Source: Clonostachys chloroleuca (Eukaryota > Ascomycota > Sordariomycetes > Hypocreales > Bionectriaceae). Taken from it: DNA of 64,000 nt. The notes beneath the pieces were generated by a model. It was given only the letters and a program-made list of their open reading frames with translations, made no database searches and had not been told where the DNA came from. This document shows, in pieces, positions 36,476 to 48,266 of this stretch (its first letter is position 1; every line of letters begins with the position of its first letter). Location: positions 8,556,001 through 8,620,000 of the forward strand of contig JBANAY010000004.1 in NCBI GenBank assembly GCA_037952775.1, in the 5' to 3' direction. Position numbers and translations under genes: made by a program.

Positions 36476-37225
36476 ATGGCACCACTCTCATTCCTTGACC
36501 TTCCAATGGAAATCAAGCTCAAAATCCTTCAACAGGTAGTTTATACACCCAACCTAGAGCAAGAAGACATGTTCGATATGTATATCGAGTGGACCGCAAA
36601 TGGAGGTTTTATTGTGTCTGAAGATGTGAGCCCATTCTCGATTTTCCTAGTCAGCAAGTCCTTCTCTGTCCTTGTGCAGCAAATATTTTGGAGCCAGAAT
36701 CGGTTCTCATTATTACCCCCGGAACACTTCCTAATCTTCCGAGGCAGCTTCGATGATCATATACCATCTTCACGATATGCTGCAAGCTATTTTTTTTTGT
36801 CACGAATCGGAGTTTTACAACCTCTCCCGCATCTGCGGTCTCTGGATCTTCAAATGTTTGAAAACAGAGAAGAGGAATAGGTTCAATCAGGTTGGTTCGC
36901 TGTTCTAGATCATGCCATGCATCAAGGCCGCCTTTATCTGTATTTCCTATCAATTGATACAACTTTCTATGATGATCTAGATTGGGAGTTGATGCCACAC
37001 GACCCTAATCAATTGTTCCCATTTATCAGAAGCTTCGTCAACGGACATGTGTGGCCACTTAAAGAAGGGAACGGCCTGTTTCTATCGCAAAGTGCCTCTG
37101 TATTGAGTTTAAATGTTACAATAGTGCAGCAACTTATGTTAGGATATCGTACAGGAGTATCATGGATGGCCAAGGGCTCCCTAAGAAAATGGAGAGATAC
37201 GGCCATCGTGGAAACAAGGTTTTAA
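36476..37225 (+). pseudogene. F-box-like gene interrupted by one in-frame TAG
   Basis: The start (CCACCATGGCA) has a good Kozak context. The protein begins MAPLSFLDLPMEIKLKIL, the usual fungal F-box (LPxEI.xxIL), followed by VSKSFSVLVQQIFW, its second half. A TAG at 36878-36880 ends the first frame after ENREEE. The same frame then stays open for 115 codons to 37225 (VQSGWFAVLDHAM onward). F-box proteins recruit substrates to SCF ubiquitin ligases. No intron with usable signals removes the TAG. A CAG-to-TAG change would fit, which is also a RIP-type CpA-to-TpA step. As it stands it encodes a 134-aa F-box fragment. A sequence error is the alternative. Confidence 0.65.
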
Positions 37226-37354
37226 CAAGTCCATTTCATTGTGATAGCGACTAGTGGGCTGAGGAACTTTGGGTTGAAATATGCGTGATATAACGCGAAA
37301 ATCAATTGATAATAGTATCATGAAAGAAGACGAAACCGTGCCCAGAAGCCAAAC

Positions 37355-38249
37355 CTAGGCGCTTGCAGAACCAAGGTTGAGATCCCGAACCAAAGAGAAA
37401 TACCTCAATCGTCCGTCAGCCATAGCCTTATGATTCACATCTTCATCTGGCGATACGTAAGGATGGGGTGTATCTTCGATCCCTCTTGCCCGAGAAAACT
37501 CGAACTCGAACCATCCTCGGCGAATGAGAATATCTCTTTCGGACTGGAGGACGCCCCAACCCGACTTTGCGTAATTCTTGGCCATAAACTTCCCAAACTC
37601 TAGTTGTGGTTCTCCAAGTATAAACAGGCCTGACGTATCCACAACGGCATCTGCTGTATGATTGATAATATTCAGTCGATTAAGCCTCAGTAACCACTGA
37701 AATCTGACGTTTAGTTAGCGAGAAGTCAAAGAAACCCAAAGAGAGGGGGGTATAATGAAGTTGAATAGCACGAGGATATACTCACACAACGTCGCGACTT
37801 CCTCTAGACCAAAGGCGAGTGAACTGCGTTAAATTTTCCCAAGAACTACTCCCTCCCCCGCGTAGACAGTCAATAAGACTGATCAGCGTCATATGTGACG
37901 TGTGTAGTTTAAACTCAAATGAGATCAATATGTTCGCTGGAGGATTCTCACAACCTTGGACGCTAAACGTAATGTCAGATCCCGAATTGGCGTTTACAGC
38001 TGCTCCGGGATTTGAGCCAACGCTGCAATTCCATCTATCGATGTGGTCTTCTGCAAGAACCAGTCGGAGTTCTGCATGAGGTATCTCCTCTGTTAGTCGG
38101 ATTTCTGCATGAGGTGTCTCCTCTGTTAGTCGGAGTTCTGCATTAAGTGTCTCCTCTGTTTCCTTGAAATCGACAAATAGTTTGCTGACGGTTGCATGGA
38201 GTAGATCAATATTCCCCAGGATACTATCAGTGCTATAAAGAGTGGCCAT
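37355..38249 (-). CDS. hypothetical protein with tandem 11-residue repeats
   Basis: Two exons (38249-37786, 37703-37355) join in frame to 270 aa; the intron is 82 nt, GTGAGT...CGTCAG. Residues about 30-62 consist of an 11-residue unit ELRLTEETPHA repeated about three times with small changes (EIRLTEEIPHA, ELRL). The DNA unit is 33 bp (about 38072-38160). The rest has no domain I recognise; motifs include WNCSVGSN and GWFEFEFSRARG. No signal peptide or membrane span is visible. Function unknown. Confidence 0.65.
38072..38160 (-). repeat. 33-bp in-frame tandem repeat
   Basis: The plus strand shows GGAGTTCTGCAT...GTCTCCTCTGTTAGTC-type units repeated with 33-bp spacing inside the coding sequence. 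The copies differ by a few bases. Unit length is a multiple of three, so copy-number change keeps the frame. Confidence 0.8.
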
Positions 38250-39907
38250 GTTTGCTGGTAACAGAAGAATGTTGAGTATAGACCAAGGCTGTTGTTGAGT
38301 CTCGGCTATTGCATGCTGGAGCAGTCTATTGCTTTATACAATTTTCCTTCATGGTGATTCACATCTTCTTTTTAGCTAGGACACATTCAATTATAGATCA
38401 CTTCGTGATTTGCAGCTTAATTGTGACATCGCTGTTTGAATACGGATGAGGGAACTAAGGACCTCAAAGGTTCTTCAGTTACATCTTTGTATAGATAAGC
38501 GCTACCCACTCGGGATAGAGATCTCACAAAGAGACCTGACACAAGAAGAATACCTTATTGAGGTTTGGTGTCTACTATGGATAACAACAAAATAAGTCAA
38601 TTAAAAAACCATTCTAGCTAGCTACCTAGGACTATGGCATAGTTACAATGGCAATAAAGTTGGTATATACTGCTGGATAGAAGTAGCTAGACGCCGTGTG
38701 CCCTTCACAGAGATTCCCCGGCGAACAACAACAATGGTATACTGTGATTCAGAACGTCTTAAAAATGGAAGATATAAATGAGAGGTGTTCCACATTTTGC
38801 AAATGCGATCATCTAAACTAAGCTTTTCAAGTGGCGAAAGAGTGGCGAAGATACATTGATTCACTATTGAATCACATGGGTAAGTGCAATCAAGTGCAGT
38901 CAGCACCAGTTAGAGCTAGGAAACTCTGCCATCCATTTCCTCCTTATCTAGCCATCAACTCAACTCTCATCTTTACGAGGTTGACTTGACTCCTTTCCTA
39001 AGGCCTTGGCTTGTGGTAACATCTTTTGGAGAGCCTGGAGACTTATGTTGGCGGACACGCTCATTTGACTGGAAAAAGCCATCGATCTCTTGTTGATATT
39101 ATCTCAGGGATACCTAGGTGATGATATGCTCAGGGCGCCAAGCAGTTAGAAAAGTTTGTTCTTGCCTATTTGGCTTTCATGCCCTTAGATTCAGGCTTGT
39201 TGAGGTTGGGCTAAATATTCGCTCCCATGTTGACCGTCCAACCAGACAGTTTTTTTTCGTTTGCTTTTCTCCAGGCTTTACGTGTCCACAGGTTTCTTCT
39301 CAATTGGCAGCTTTCGCTTACTGTTTGCGGCCTCGCATGTCGCTAACTGATGAGAATTGATAACGCCAGGGGCCAACTGGGCTTACACAAGAGTGTTGCG
39401 GCATGATAGGCATTTTTCGGGCATTCAGTGTTCGTGGGATCCTTTGAATCCTCCCGGTAGCTGATATTACAACACTGAGCGACAACTAACCTGCTTTGGT
39501 GACTTCAGGCAAACAAACTATCCTTAGTAGTTTATTACGACCAGTACGATATGACATGTGCCGCTCGGGAACGTTTCCTCTTCGCATTCAATAATTCCCC
39601 TTCCACCGCAAATGATAAGCATGAGGTTACAGCAAACCACTGACTTGTGGGGGCAGTGGGCGCGCGAAGCCAATACATCTGAGCATAGCTTATGCGAGTG
39701 CCTTGCATGATGCCTGCATCAAGGAACCTTTTGTGCTCACCAACCCGGTTGAACCCACGCCACAAAGGCCCAACTTTCTCGCATTTCGTATTACTCTTTC
39801 TAGTACTCCATCCACTTTCCAGTGCGTTATTTGATAGCGCAAATGGCCAATTCAGGGGTGAATTCAATAGTTGACGGGAAGGAAGGCAAGCCAGCATTAG
39901 GAGAACT
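38250..39907. other. intergenic, no supported gene
   Basis: Small open frames (38643-38906 minus, 39118-39360 plus, 39535-39897 minus) lack domains, splice partners or signal peptides. I see no RNA gene or repeat in this 1.65-kb stretch. Confidence 0.5.
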
Positions 39908-39913
39908 TATATA
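39908..39913 (+). promoter_or_regulatory. TATA-like element before SGNH-FN3 gene
   Basis: TATATA lies 112 nt upstream of the chosen ATG at 40025, a spacing usual for fungal core promoters. Not proven. Confidence 0.4.
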
Positions 39914-40024
39914 GGTGGCATAGTATTTGCAGAACTAATGGTCATCTTCAATCGTTCGGTTATCCCTCCAACTGTGTTTATTCTACTCAATATGTTCTTT
40001 TCTTCTTTGGGTATCGAAGCAAAC

Positions 40025-41857
40025 ATGACCGAATGCTACCGTGGTGGGCGCCTATGGAGTGCTCTCCTCCTCCTATGGCTGGCCTCAGTAGTATTGGCTC
40101 TTCCACAGAACCAGTCTTCCAAAAGCACGTTAGTTGATGCTCAGTCAAGGTTCATGATTGTGGGAGACTCGATTACTCACGGTGCAGACGGAGACCACAC
40201 CTGGCGTTATCGCCTGTGGCAATGGTGTCAGTGAAGTCCATGCTCTACTCCATCCCAGCGCTCTATATGATGACTTAAGTTCTTGAGCTCTAATACTTAA
40301 CCAATACGCAGTGACAGAACAAGGATACCAGCCGAATTTTGTCGGCCCATATCGGGGGACTCATGGGCCCGCCGACCCAAACTCTGCTCGGCCGTTGCCA
40401 GCCCGTTTTGAGGGCGAAACGCAGGACTCTTACAGTAACTTAGAAGGAATATATGCATCCAATGTGGAAGCGGATTTCCAAACTTCTGCCCACGCTGCTT
40501 GGTGGGGAAGACAAGCCCACCAAGACAAGAACTGGATCAAGGGATGGGTTCAAGAGCATCAGCCAGCCTACCTCCTTCTGCTCTTGGGTTTCAACGATCT
40601 CGGCTGGAGTGTTCAAGGACCTGAAGGGCTGCTTGGTGATATGGGAGTAATAGTCCAGAGCGCCCGTGAAGCGAAAGCGGACATCAACGTGCTAGTGGGC
40701 AACGTGATGCATAGGAGTTTCCTTGAAGGCCGCCAAGACTTAGTTGACAACACAAATAGTTACAACAGCAAGCTTGCGGAGACTGTTCCAAACTGGTTTC
40801 GCTGGGAATCTCCCATCTCGGTCGTTGATGTTGCCAGCAACGTCAACTGCCGGCCTGAGGGTTGCCCGCATGGCTACGACGGGCTGCACCCAAACGAAAT
40901 GGGCGAATACTATATAGCCCAGGCCTTTGCTAGGGTCCTGAAGAGCAGTTTTCGTTTCCAGGGCGAAGATTTCCAGCCGCCAGCGTCGGTCCCTGCACGT
41001 CAGCTCAGTATCCCAGGAAATTTCAGGGTCTCTGCAGTGGACGAGGGCTTCTTTGTTGAGTGGGACAGAATGGCTATAGCGAGAGGATATGATATCCGGA
41101 TGCGACAGAAAGACTCTACTCAATGGTGGTCTGAAGGAGCCGTCTCCCCAAGCACCTTTGTCTCCTACATGACTTGGGTTGTCGAAGGAGAAACATGGGA
41201 ATTTCAAGTCCGCTCAAGAGGGGACAATGGTGCCTGTCTGACTGGTCATCTCTGGCAAGCTCTACAGCTCACCCAAAGACTGCAGGTGGTCCTTCTGGGA
41301 TTGCCATTTATCCCGAGGGTAATGGACTTCGATTCAGCTGGGACGCCGTGCCTCGGAGTGATGTCAATCGATACCAAGTTATGATACTGGATCAGGATGT
41401 GGCTGGCTCGTACATCGAGGGATACGCGGCTCAGGGGACTAGCCATACTATCTCCAACCTCAAATCTGGTCACCGATACTCAACCTCGATACAGACATGG
41501 GTTGACCTTGGCAATGGAAGACTAGCAGGTGGTAGACCAGCAAGCCATAGACATGCTAGAGTGGGATCAGGCACTCCCAGTACGTCTCCCAAAAATCTGA
41601 AAGTGCAAAATTTATCATCTGTACAGATTTTGCTGGAGTGGTCAAGCGTCTCAGATGCTTTAGGCTACGCTATTTATGTCAGAAACATAAACGACGGCAG
41701 CAATTTCAAGCTCGATGGCTCTACAACAGGCACAAGCTATGGTGTTGGGTTTCTTTTTCCAGGAACTTGGAACTTCGAATTCTGTGTCGTTTCATATAAC
41801 GGAAATCTAGAAACTAGTCGAGATTCTTGCGTAATCCCGCCTCCCGTTTATCCTTAG
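40025..41857 (+). pseudogene. secreted SGNH/GDSL hydrolase with FN3-like repeats, frame broken
   Basis: Starting at 40025 gives a signal peptide (core LWSALLLLWLASVVLA). Intron 1 is 40227-40311. SGNH blocks are complete: GDSITHG (block I, about residue 50), GFNDLG (block III, about 160) and DGLHPNEMGE (block V Asp/His, about 257). Two to three fibronectin-III-like repeats follow. At about 41229-41250 the frame changes. The first frame (to 41384) loses FN3 character, while the second (through 41857) continues SDWSSLASSTAHPKT, the consensus end of an FN3 strand. A single-base loss explains this best. A 38-nt intron (41230-41267) would also restore frame but is very short and would delete consensus residues. 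It is likely an extracellular esterase; the substrate is unknown. Confidence 0.7.
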
Positions 41858-43291
41858 CCAGAAGCGAAGGTAATTAGAGTTTCCGTCGAAGATAGACGGC
41901 CTGTATTTACAGCACATAATGTTGAAACATGAAAATAAACCGGTATGGCGCAAATATGTAGTCAAACATGTTCCTAATCATATGGGTTGATAGAGTGTCG
42001 TGCCATGACATGTTTAGAACCCTACCAAAGGCCCGCTTGCCAGTTGAAGATGAGGAATTCTGTTTCCATCGGAATTTGGACGAGGCTTTGCTGCAACTCG
42101 GCGCCTGCCGCACCTAATATCACTTTGTATTTCCTGCTTATATGAGATGATTGCTACCTATTGGGCTAGAGGTAAAGATGGACAGGGCCATGGCTGTATC
42201 TCACCCTGAAGGCGCAGATTCTGACCGTCAGAAAGAGACTTAAGAGACTATCAAGATTGCTGCGAATGAGTTCTCATGCCTATGAGGTTTTTTGGGGTTT
42301 TTAATCGCCGTCAGCAAGGGATATCCCAGGATCGGGCTACACATGTGTCTAGATGGTACAGGTCCTTTTGTGCAACACAAATCACAGTCCATTATTCATC
42401 ATGTTGTGTTTTATTATTGGTTTTTACTTTATGCTCAAACTCTGACATGGTGGATTACAGTCCATACCAGAACCTTATGCATAGAAGAAAAGTCAGAGTT
42501 TTTGCCACATACAGCCCGGGCACAGGAACCAACCTCCAAAAACTTTATTCAGAGTCGTCCTATATATATGACTCAGCCATGGCCCCAAGGGAAGGGTCAC
42601 AACCACACCTCCTTCCTATCACATGGCGACAATCTCAGTATCTCATATAGCATCCCTACTACATGCATGTGAGTTAAGTGACGAAAAGCCTGAGTCGGTC
42701 GAAACAGCTGCAAGGAAGCATTTCGGTGCCTTGTGCGACACAACACCGCTGGCATTATTGCGCAAAGAGAAACGCATGATCACCCAGAAAGCTCAGTTGG
42801 AGATTTACAGCAGATTCTCGCTGAAGCATGGAGGATTTCCTTTAAGCCTAAGATTTTGAGTTACCAAAGGGTTTACCCTCGAAGTCACGCTGTGGCCTAC
42901 GTGCGTACCCTCGAAGAGGAACCAGCTCCCATTTTTCCTGTCATTTACAACAACCGTCACAGTACTTGGATTGTTTGCCCACAAACAAATACCCGCCTGG
43001 TACAGGGCAGTGCGATCCACTGAGAACGAGTTTTAGGTGGATTCACTTTACGAAAGTAGGCAGGGGAGACAAACTCTAGTAAAAGGCCTACGCCAACAGC
43101 CCTTTGCTTTTCTTTTCCGTTTGGTATGAGTATATTTCTTCAACTTTCATGCACTAGGCATCAATTTGCTTACCAAGAACACTCGAGGTGCCTAGAATTA
43201 CGGGTCGACAATCGAAGGTCTCCGTGCTCCGTGACCACCACTCCGCATCCAATGTCGAGAAACCGTCCGATCGATCCTCGAAGGCTTAGAT
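41858..43291. other. intergenic with weak coding signal
   Basis: Overlapping plus frames at 42623-42859 (starting MATISVSHIASLLHA) and 42733-43023 look mildly protein-like. They could be one frameshifted or spliced gene fragment. No domain is recognised, so no gene is called. Nothing else is seen. Confidence 0.35.
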
Positions 43292-45458
43292 ATGAGTCAA
43301 AATCTCCCAGCTTGGTTTTGGAGTCACTGTGTCAAGGATGAGGCAACCGTGAAAAAGCTTGCAACTCAAATTTCCATCAGCGATCGCGATCAGGCGGCCA
43401 GTCAGGCAGGGTACGATATCAAGTCTTGCATCTATGCGAGGCTCACCGATTATCTTTTTGGGGCTGGTTGGAACATTACTGGCAAAGACCAGCCACAGAA
43501 GCTGGTGCATAATGAGCTATTCTTACGCCTCCCCGATGATAACGACTCTGGCGATGGGTTTTTCGTCTCGGTAGCTGCCAAGCTAGCAGCTCATTTTCGA
43601 ACAAAGCTGATAGCTTTTGATTATCAAGATATTCAGGACCTGGCAGAGCATATGGTAGGGCCTCAAATAACCTACTCGTACGACGTTTCACAGCACTACA
43701 TGTCTACCTATTTTCCAGCCGCAGACGAAACGAAATTTGAAAAATGGATGCCAGATACCACCGCCAAGAAATGGGAGATGTTGACATCGTTTACGAGTGA
43801 TTTTAGCAAGAGAAAAACGTATGACTCCGCAGATCTCTTTCGAGGTATGCTCAGCAATGTGGGAAACGAGTCTGCCATCATCATAATTCTACGGTCCAGG
43901 GAATTTGGGAGGTTCTGGCACCCTGTTTGTACATCGTTAAGAACAGCCATTCAATCTTCTGAGTTGGGAAAACGTGTGATTCTTATTGCCACCGACAGCA
44001 CCACCCAACCTGAGGGAAAGGAATTCGGGCCATCTGGTTGGAATCTCAACACCCGCCCAGCCCCAAGAAAAGTTGATATTTTCCCACAAAAGTCTGCATC
44101 TCAAGAAACCCTTTTCAAAGAATCAAAAGAAAGCCAATTAGAAGAGGCAAACAAAAGGTTGCTACAACAGGTTTTCAGGAGTCTTCGTCCCCAGCAGCAC
44201 GCAGAAATGCTACAGCCATATTCTGAATGGCCGGTCGCAGATTCTGCATTGAAGCTATTCTTGGGAGGGAAAAGACTCACTTGGCACGAAGCTCGGGGTA
44301 TTGCGAAGCGCATGTTGGGGCCATTCCCCTTGACCATGGACATCTTAGCCTCTCTTGCAGATCGCTTCGTGGACGAAGACAAAACGGCGCAGGACTGGGG
44401 GCACACCTCAGACACCCGTGCCACGGAGACTAAGAATGACAGTTTGGCTATACTATTTGGTTCTGGGAATAGCAAGAGCTCCAGAAAGGAGGGAATAAAC
44501 ACAATGGAAACCCTAGTGGATAAATAATGTACGTCCCCTCCTTATATTGCAGGATTAGAGAAAACGCTAACTTGACTCGGTCGATATCCAGCCACATTTG
44601 ATGCAGACTGGTCACATATTGAGGTCGATCCGGCTGTCAAATCCCAGGTCGAGCGCATGATCCTACTCCTGGAGCGGCGCAGCCAACTTTCAGGCATTCT
44701 CAAGCGCGAAGCAGGTGGTGCCCTAATTTACGGGCCCCCAGGAACTGGAAAGACTCATCTCGCCAGGATTATCGCAAAGCAGACCTCATCGACCATGATC
44801 CGGGTAACCCCTGCCGATATCAACAGCAAATGGCATGGGGAGTCAGAGAACAATGTGAAGAGTCTCTTCAAGTTCGCTCGCTCGAGCTCTCCTGCTGTTG
44901 TGTTTTTTCGACGATGCAGACGGCTTTTTTCGGCAGAGAGGTGCTGACGGCGACAGGGCTCCTTGGAGACAGGATGTCACCAACTCATTCTTGAATGAAG
45001 TTGGCGGGTTCGCCAACGACCCCAAAAGTCCTCTACTTATACTGGCGACCAACTTTCCCAACAATGTCGACACGGCCGTGCTTCGGCGAGTGCCAAATAA
45101 GATATTCATCGGTTTCCCCACGCGAAGCGGACGGCAAAACATTTTCCGCATATGCTTACGGGAAGAGAAACTTGGCAAAGACGTGGAGCTCGAAGCCCTC
45201 GCGGCTCGCTCATCCCGATTCACAGGCTCAGATATTGGATTCGTCTGCCATCAGGCGGCTTCTGCCGCGCTAGAAGATGTCGTCCAAAGTTCTGCGCCAA
45301 TTGAGATGCCTATCTGCCTAGAAATGAAACACTTCATTCGTGCCATGAAGGTGGCCAGTCCGTCATCTGATTTAGCCATGATGAAAGACATGAAGTTCTT
45401 CGCTTCGCAGTTTGATCAGCCATCTCTAGCTAGAATGAATAAATCTGGGGAGGAGTAA
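43292..45458 (+). pseudogene. AAA+ ATPase gene with TAA and Walker B frameshift
   Basis: About 410 residues of unknown N-terminal sequence precede one AAA+ domain of the meiotic-clade (spastin/Msp1-like) type. The domain shows Walker A GPPGTGKTH (about 44731), pore-loop-like WHGESE, Walker B VVFFDDADGFF, sensor 1 ATNFPNNVD, an arginine-finger-like LRRVPN and a GSDIGFVC lid. Two breaks occur. A TAA at 44525-44527 lies one base before a canonical intron (GTACGT...GCTAAC...CCAG, 44529-44591). A run of six T at 44903-44908, within Walker B, shifts the frame; five T would restore VFFDDADGFF. Everything after is in the new frame to 45458. As written no full ATPase is made. Such enzymes remodel or extract proteins; the target is unknown. 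Confidence 0.75.
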
Positions 45459-46111
45459 ATTCATGGAGGGCTTAGTCGGACCAAGAGATCAATGGTAAAG
45501 GAAGTTCCTATCAACATGAAGCGTTGATATGCCGCTAGAATTTGGAAGCGGCAAGCAACTTTCAGGGTTGACTACTAGTTTTGGGGTAAAATAAAGAGGC
45601 ATCCTTGTTATAGGTAGTTTGATTGGGATACTCCCTTGCATACGGCCAAAAAAAAAACACCAAAAAATTAGGTAATTTGATGTATTTGTGAGCAGCTATA
45701 GATGCCTCACTCTTGGCACAGAAGAATGGAATTTATACTTGCCACAAATCAACAGCGACAAACTAGTGGTTAATGGAAAATATATCTGTTAACATAGAAC
45801 TACAAGGGAAAATTGAATACGGATATCAATACACTTCTGTTCCCGATCTGGGAATCTGCCCATGAGTCTGCCGCCGCCCCGCAGCTGAAAGCCTGGATGA
45901 TGCTCCGCCACAATTGTTGATTAATAAAACCTCAATGGAACCAGGTTCGACAGCCCCGTCTCCTGATCTGCCTAATCTGCGGAAAGATGTCCATAGTTAT
46001 TCATGACTACAGTGTAGTTCCCTCTGCGTAACCGCATATCAATATCCTACCTCCCTTTTCTTCGTCTTGATCGCTCGATCCGTTATATGATGCTCTGAGA
46101 AATAGGTTGCG
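45459..46111. other. intergenic, no supported gene
   Basis: About 650 bp between the AAA+ and HET genes, both plus strand. It contains a short A-run near 45650 and no credible open frame. It presumably carries the AAA+ terminator and the HET promoter. Confidence 0.5.
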
Positions 46112-48123
46112 ATGGCATTCCACGACCTGTACCCAGCCAGATTAGACGATTTCAAGCCTCAGATTCGAGTCCTCGAGATCATAGACGACAGCAATAATGG
46201 CAATGTCATTCAAATTACATACTGTCACTCTCGATAGCTAGTCACATTTCGCAGCCTTGTCTTATGTCTGGGGCGACCGGAATGCCATGACAGAGATAGC
46301 AGTCAATGATAGGAGTATCTCGATAACAAGAAATCTAGCCGGCGCCCTGAACCATGCACGCAAGTACTGGAAATACGAGTTCCCCGATAAAGATCCAGCT
46401 TCTTTCAGAATATGGGCAGACGCCATCTGCATCAATCAGTCAGATTCGCTAGAGCGAAGTCAACAGGTCACGCTCATGCCTCAGATCTATTCAAAAGCTG
46501 AACTGGTCCTCGGGTGGCTGGGAGATCAGCATAACGCGGACGTATCAATTGCAACTCAGACAGTAGGCCTCATTCATGCCGCTCTCGCAAGCGTTGGGGA
46601 TGACGAGCATAAATTGCTACAACTAGAGTGGCTTAAAAATTACCCCTCTCTGACCGTGGCTCCCGGGTGTGACAGAAGATGGAGTGCTCTTCATGTCTTA
46701 GGAAGCCTGCCGTATTGGAGACGGGTGTGGATTCTGCAAGAGAATCTTTTGGCAAGAACCATGTTTTACATAACTCCCACGGCCATGATAGAGGCCAATA
46801 CTCTTCTACAAGCATGCGTTGGGTTTGGTGTCCTCTGCGAATTGATCGCTGAGAATCATGGTGCAAAGCCCGACTTTGTTCCAAGTCACGTCTGGATGGT
46901 TTTCAACCCCCCTGAGGGGACAGCTTTCAATGGATTGAGAGAGATTCAACGTCTAGGTTCAGCCAAGTACACCTTGCAAGGGGTGCCTTCGCGTAATCTC
47001 GGTGCAAATCAGATGTTCTGGGAGCATTTACATCTGTCGCAATACGGCGGCGTTCTTGAGGCTACGGACCCTAAAGATCATATCTACGGCCTCTTGGGAA
47101 TTAGTTGCCTTGACATCCAGATTGACTACAATGAATCTAAGCAACTCAAAGAAGTTTACGCAGACTATTGCCGTGCCGTACTACAGATCCTCCAACAGCT
47201 TTCAAAACGAGATATCTTTTTCCTCCGAGACGCTGGCATCGGTGTCTTTGACACTACAGACCTAGACCTCCCCTCTTGGGTGCCAAACTACCCTGCGAGA
47301 TCAACCGGTGACCCGACACTCATATTTGGGGGTACCTTTAATTTGAATCCAATTGCTCCAGATATTCCATTCCCAAGCATATCTGGCTTCGAGCTGTCCA
47401 TTTCAGGCGTTCGCCTTCAGAATGTGAAGCGCATCATGCAGTCATCACCAATCATAGAAAATGTCAAAAAAGGAGGAGACGGCCATGCGTGGATCATGGA
47501 ATATTTGCAAAGGAAGCCGATGTACAACAAGATACCAAGCACTTGGGCTCTGTTCAGTGCGGTGGCCAGACAGCCGAGATTTGCCCTCGATACATCAAAC
47601 CTACTCCTTCTGCAGGATTTTTTGAGAGTTCTTGATCTTAAGCCGCCGCAAGATATCAAGAAATGGGCCAATACTTCAGTTCAGTATACTACGAAGGAAG
47701 AAGGTGGTATCTCCATTGGCATTATAATGGATGGCTCAAGTAGTAACCCATCAATGATGACCCAGGTCTCCCCAGCGCTGAGTTACACAGACCCTGTCAA
47801 AGCTCTAAAAGATAGGATGCTTGAAACCACATATCGATTGATACACATCTTGAAACGAAACTATCATGTCAAACTGTTCGAAACAAGAAAAGAGCTATTA
47901 GGCATGGGGCCACAGCACTGTTCTGAGGGCGACATGGTCTGTCGTCGACGTATACAGCGACCTCGTGCTTCTCCGAAAGTGCGGAGACCGATATCAATTC
48001 GTCGGTCCTTGTTTGACTTTCGGGATATCAGAGGCGTCTATCAAGACGGCATTAGATGAGGGGGCTGTGAAGGTTGAAACGTTTCGACTTAATATAATAC
48101 TGAGAATGACGGCAATCTCCTAG
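46112..48123 (+). pseudogene. HET-domain (heterokaryon incompatibility) gene, frame broken at both ends
   Basis: The core frame 46257-48059 (600 codons) has the HET signature: ALSYVWGD, RIWADAICINQSDSLERSQQV, YWRRVWILQE and DPKDHIYGLLG. HET proteins trigger cell death after fusion of unlike mycelia. An ATG at 46112 opens QIRVLEIIDD, the usual HET lead-in, but in another frame, and a TAG (46239-46241) lies just before the core. No ordinary intron reconciles them. Near 47940 the frame leaves GDMVC. Another frame then gives VVDVYSDLVLLRK...GDRYQFVG and ends at 48123, the standard HET C-terminus. Loss of two bases there (GT) fits. In the core frame the last 40 residues are instead an Arg-rich tail. 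The gene is probably impaired, though the HET core is intact. Confidence 0.8.
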
Positions 48124-48266
48124 ATGTTAATGAAATAAATTTACAAGAGGTCAAGGGGTCAATGCCAATACATTCGACACATTTGTCAATCTAATCAATC
48201 TAATCTCCAGACCAGGACAACCCATCGAGGTTAGGAGAATTCGCCGACCAAATGCTAACAATTGAC

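Noticed and set aside
42276..43023. A gene made of the overlapping plus frames
   Set aside because: No consistent splicing, start or domain could be found.
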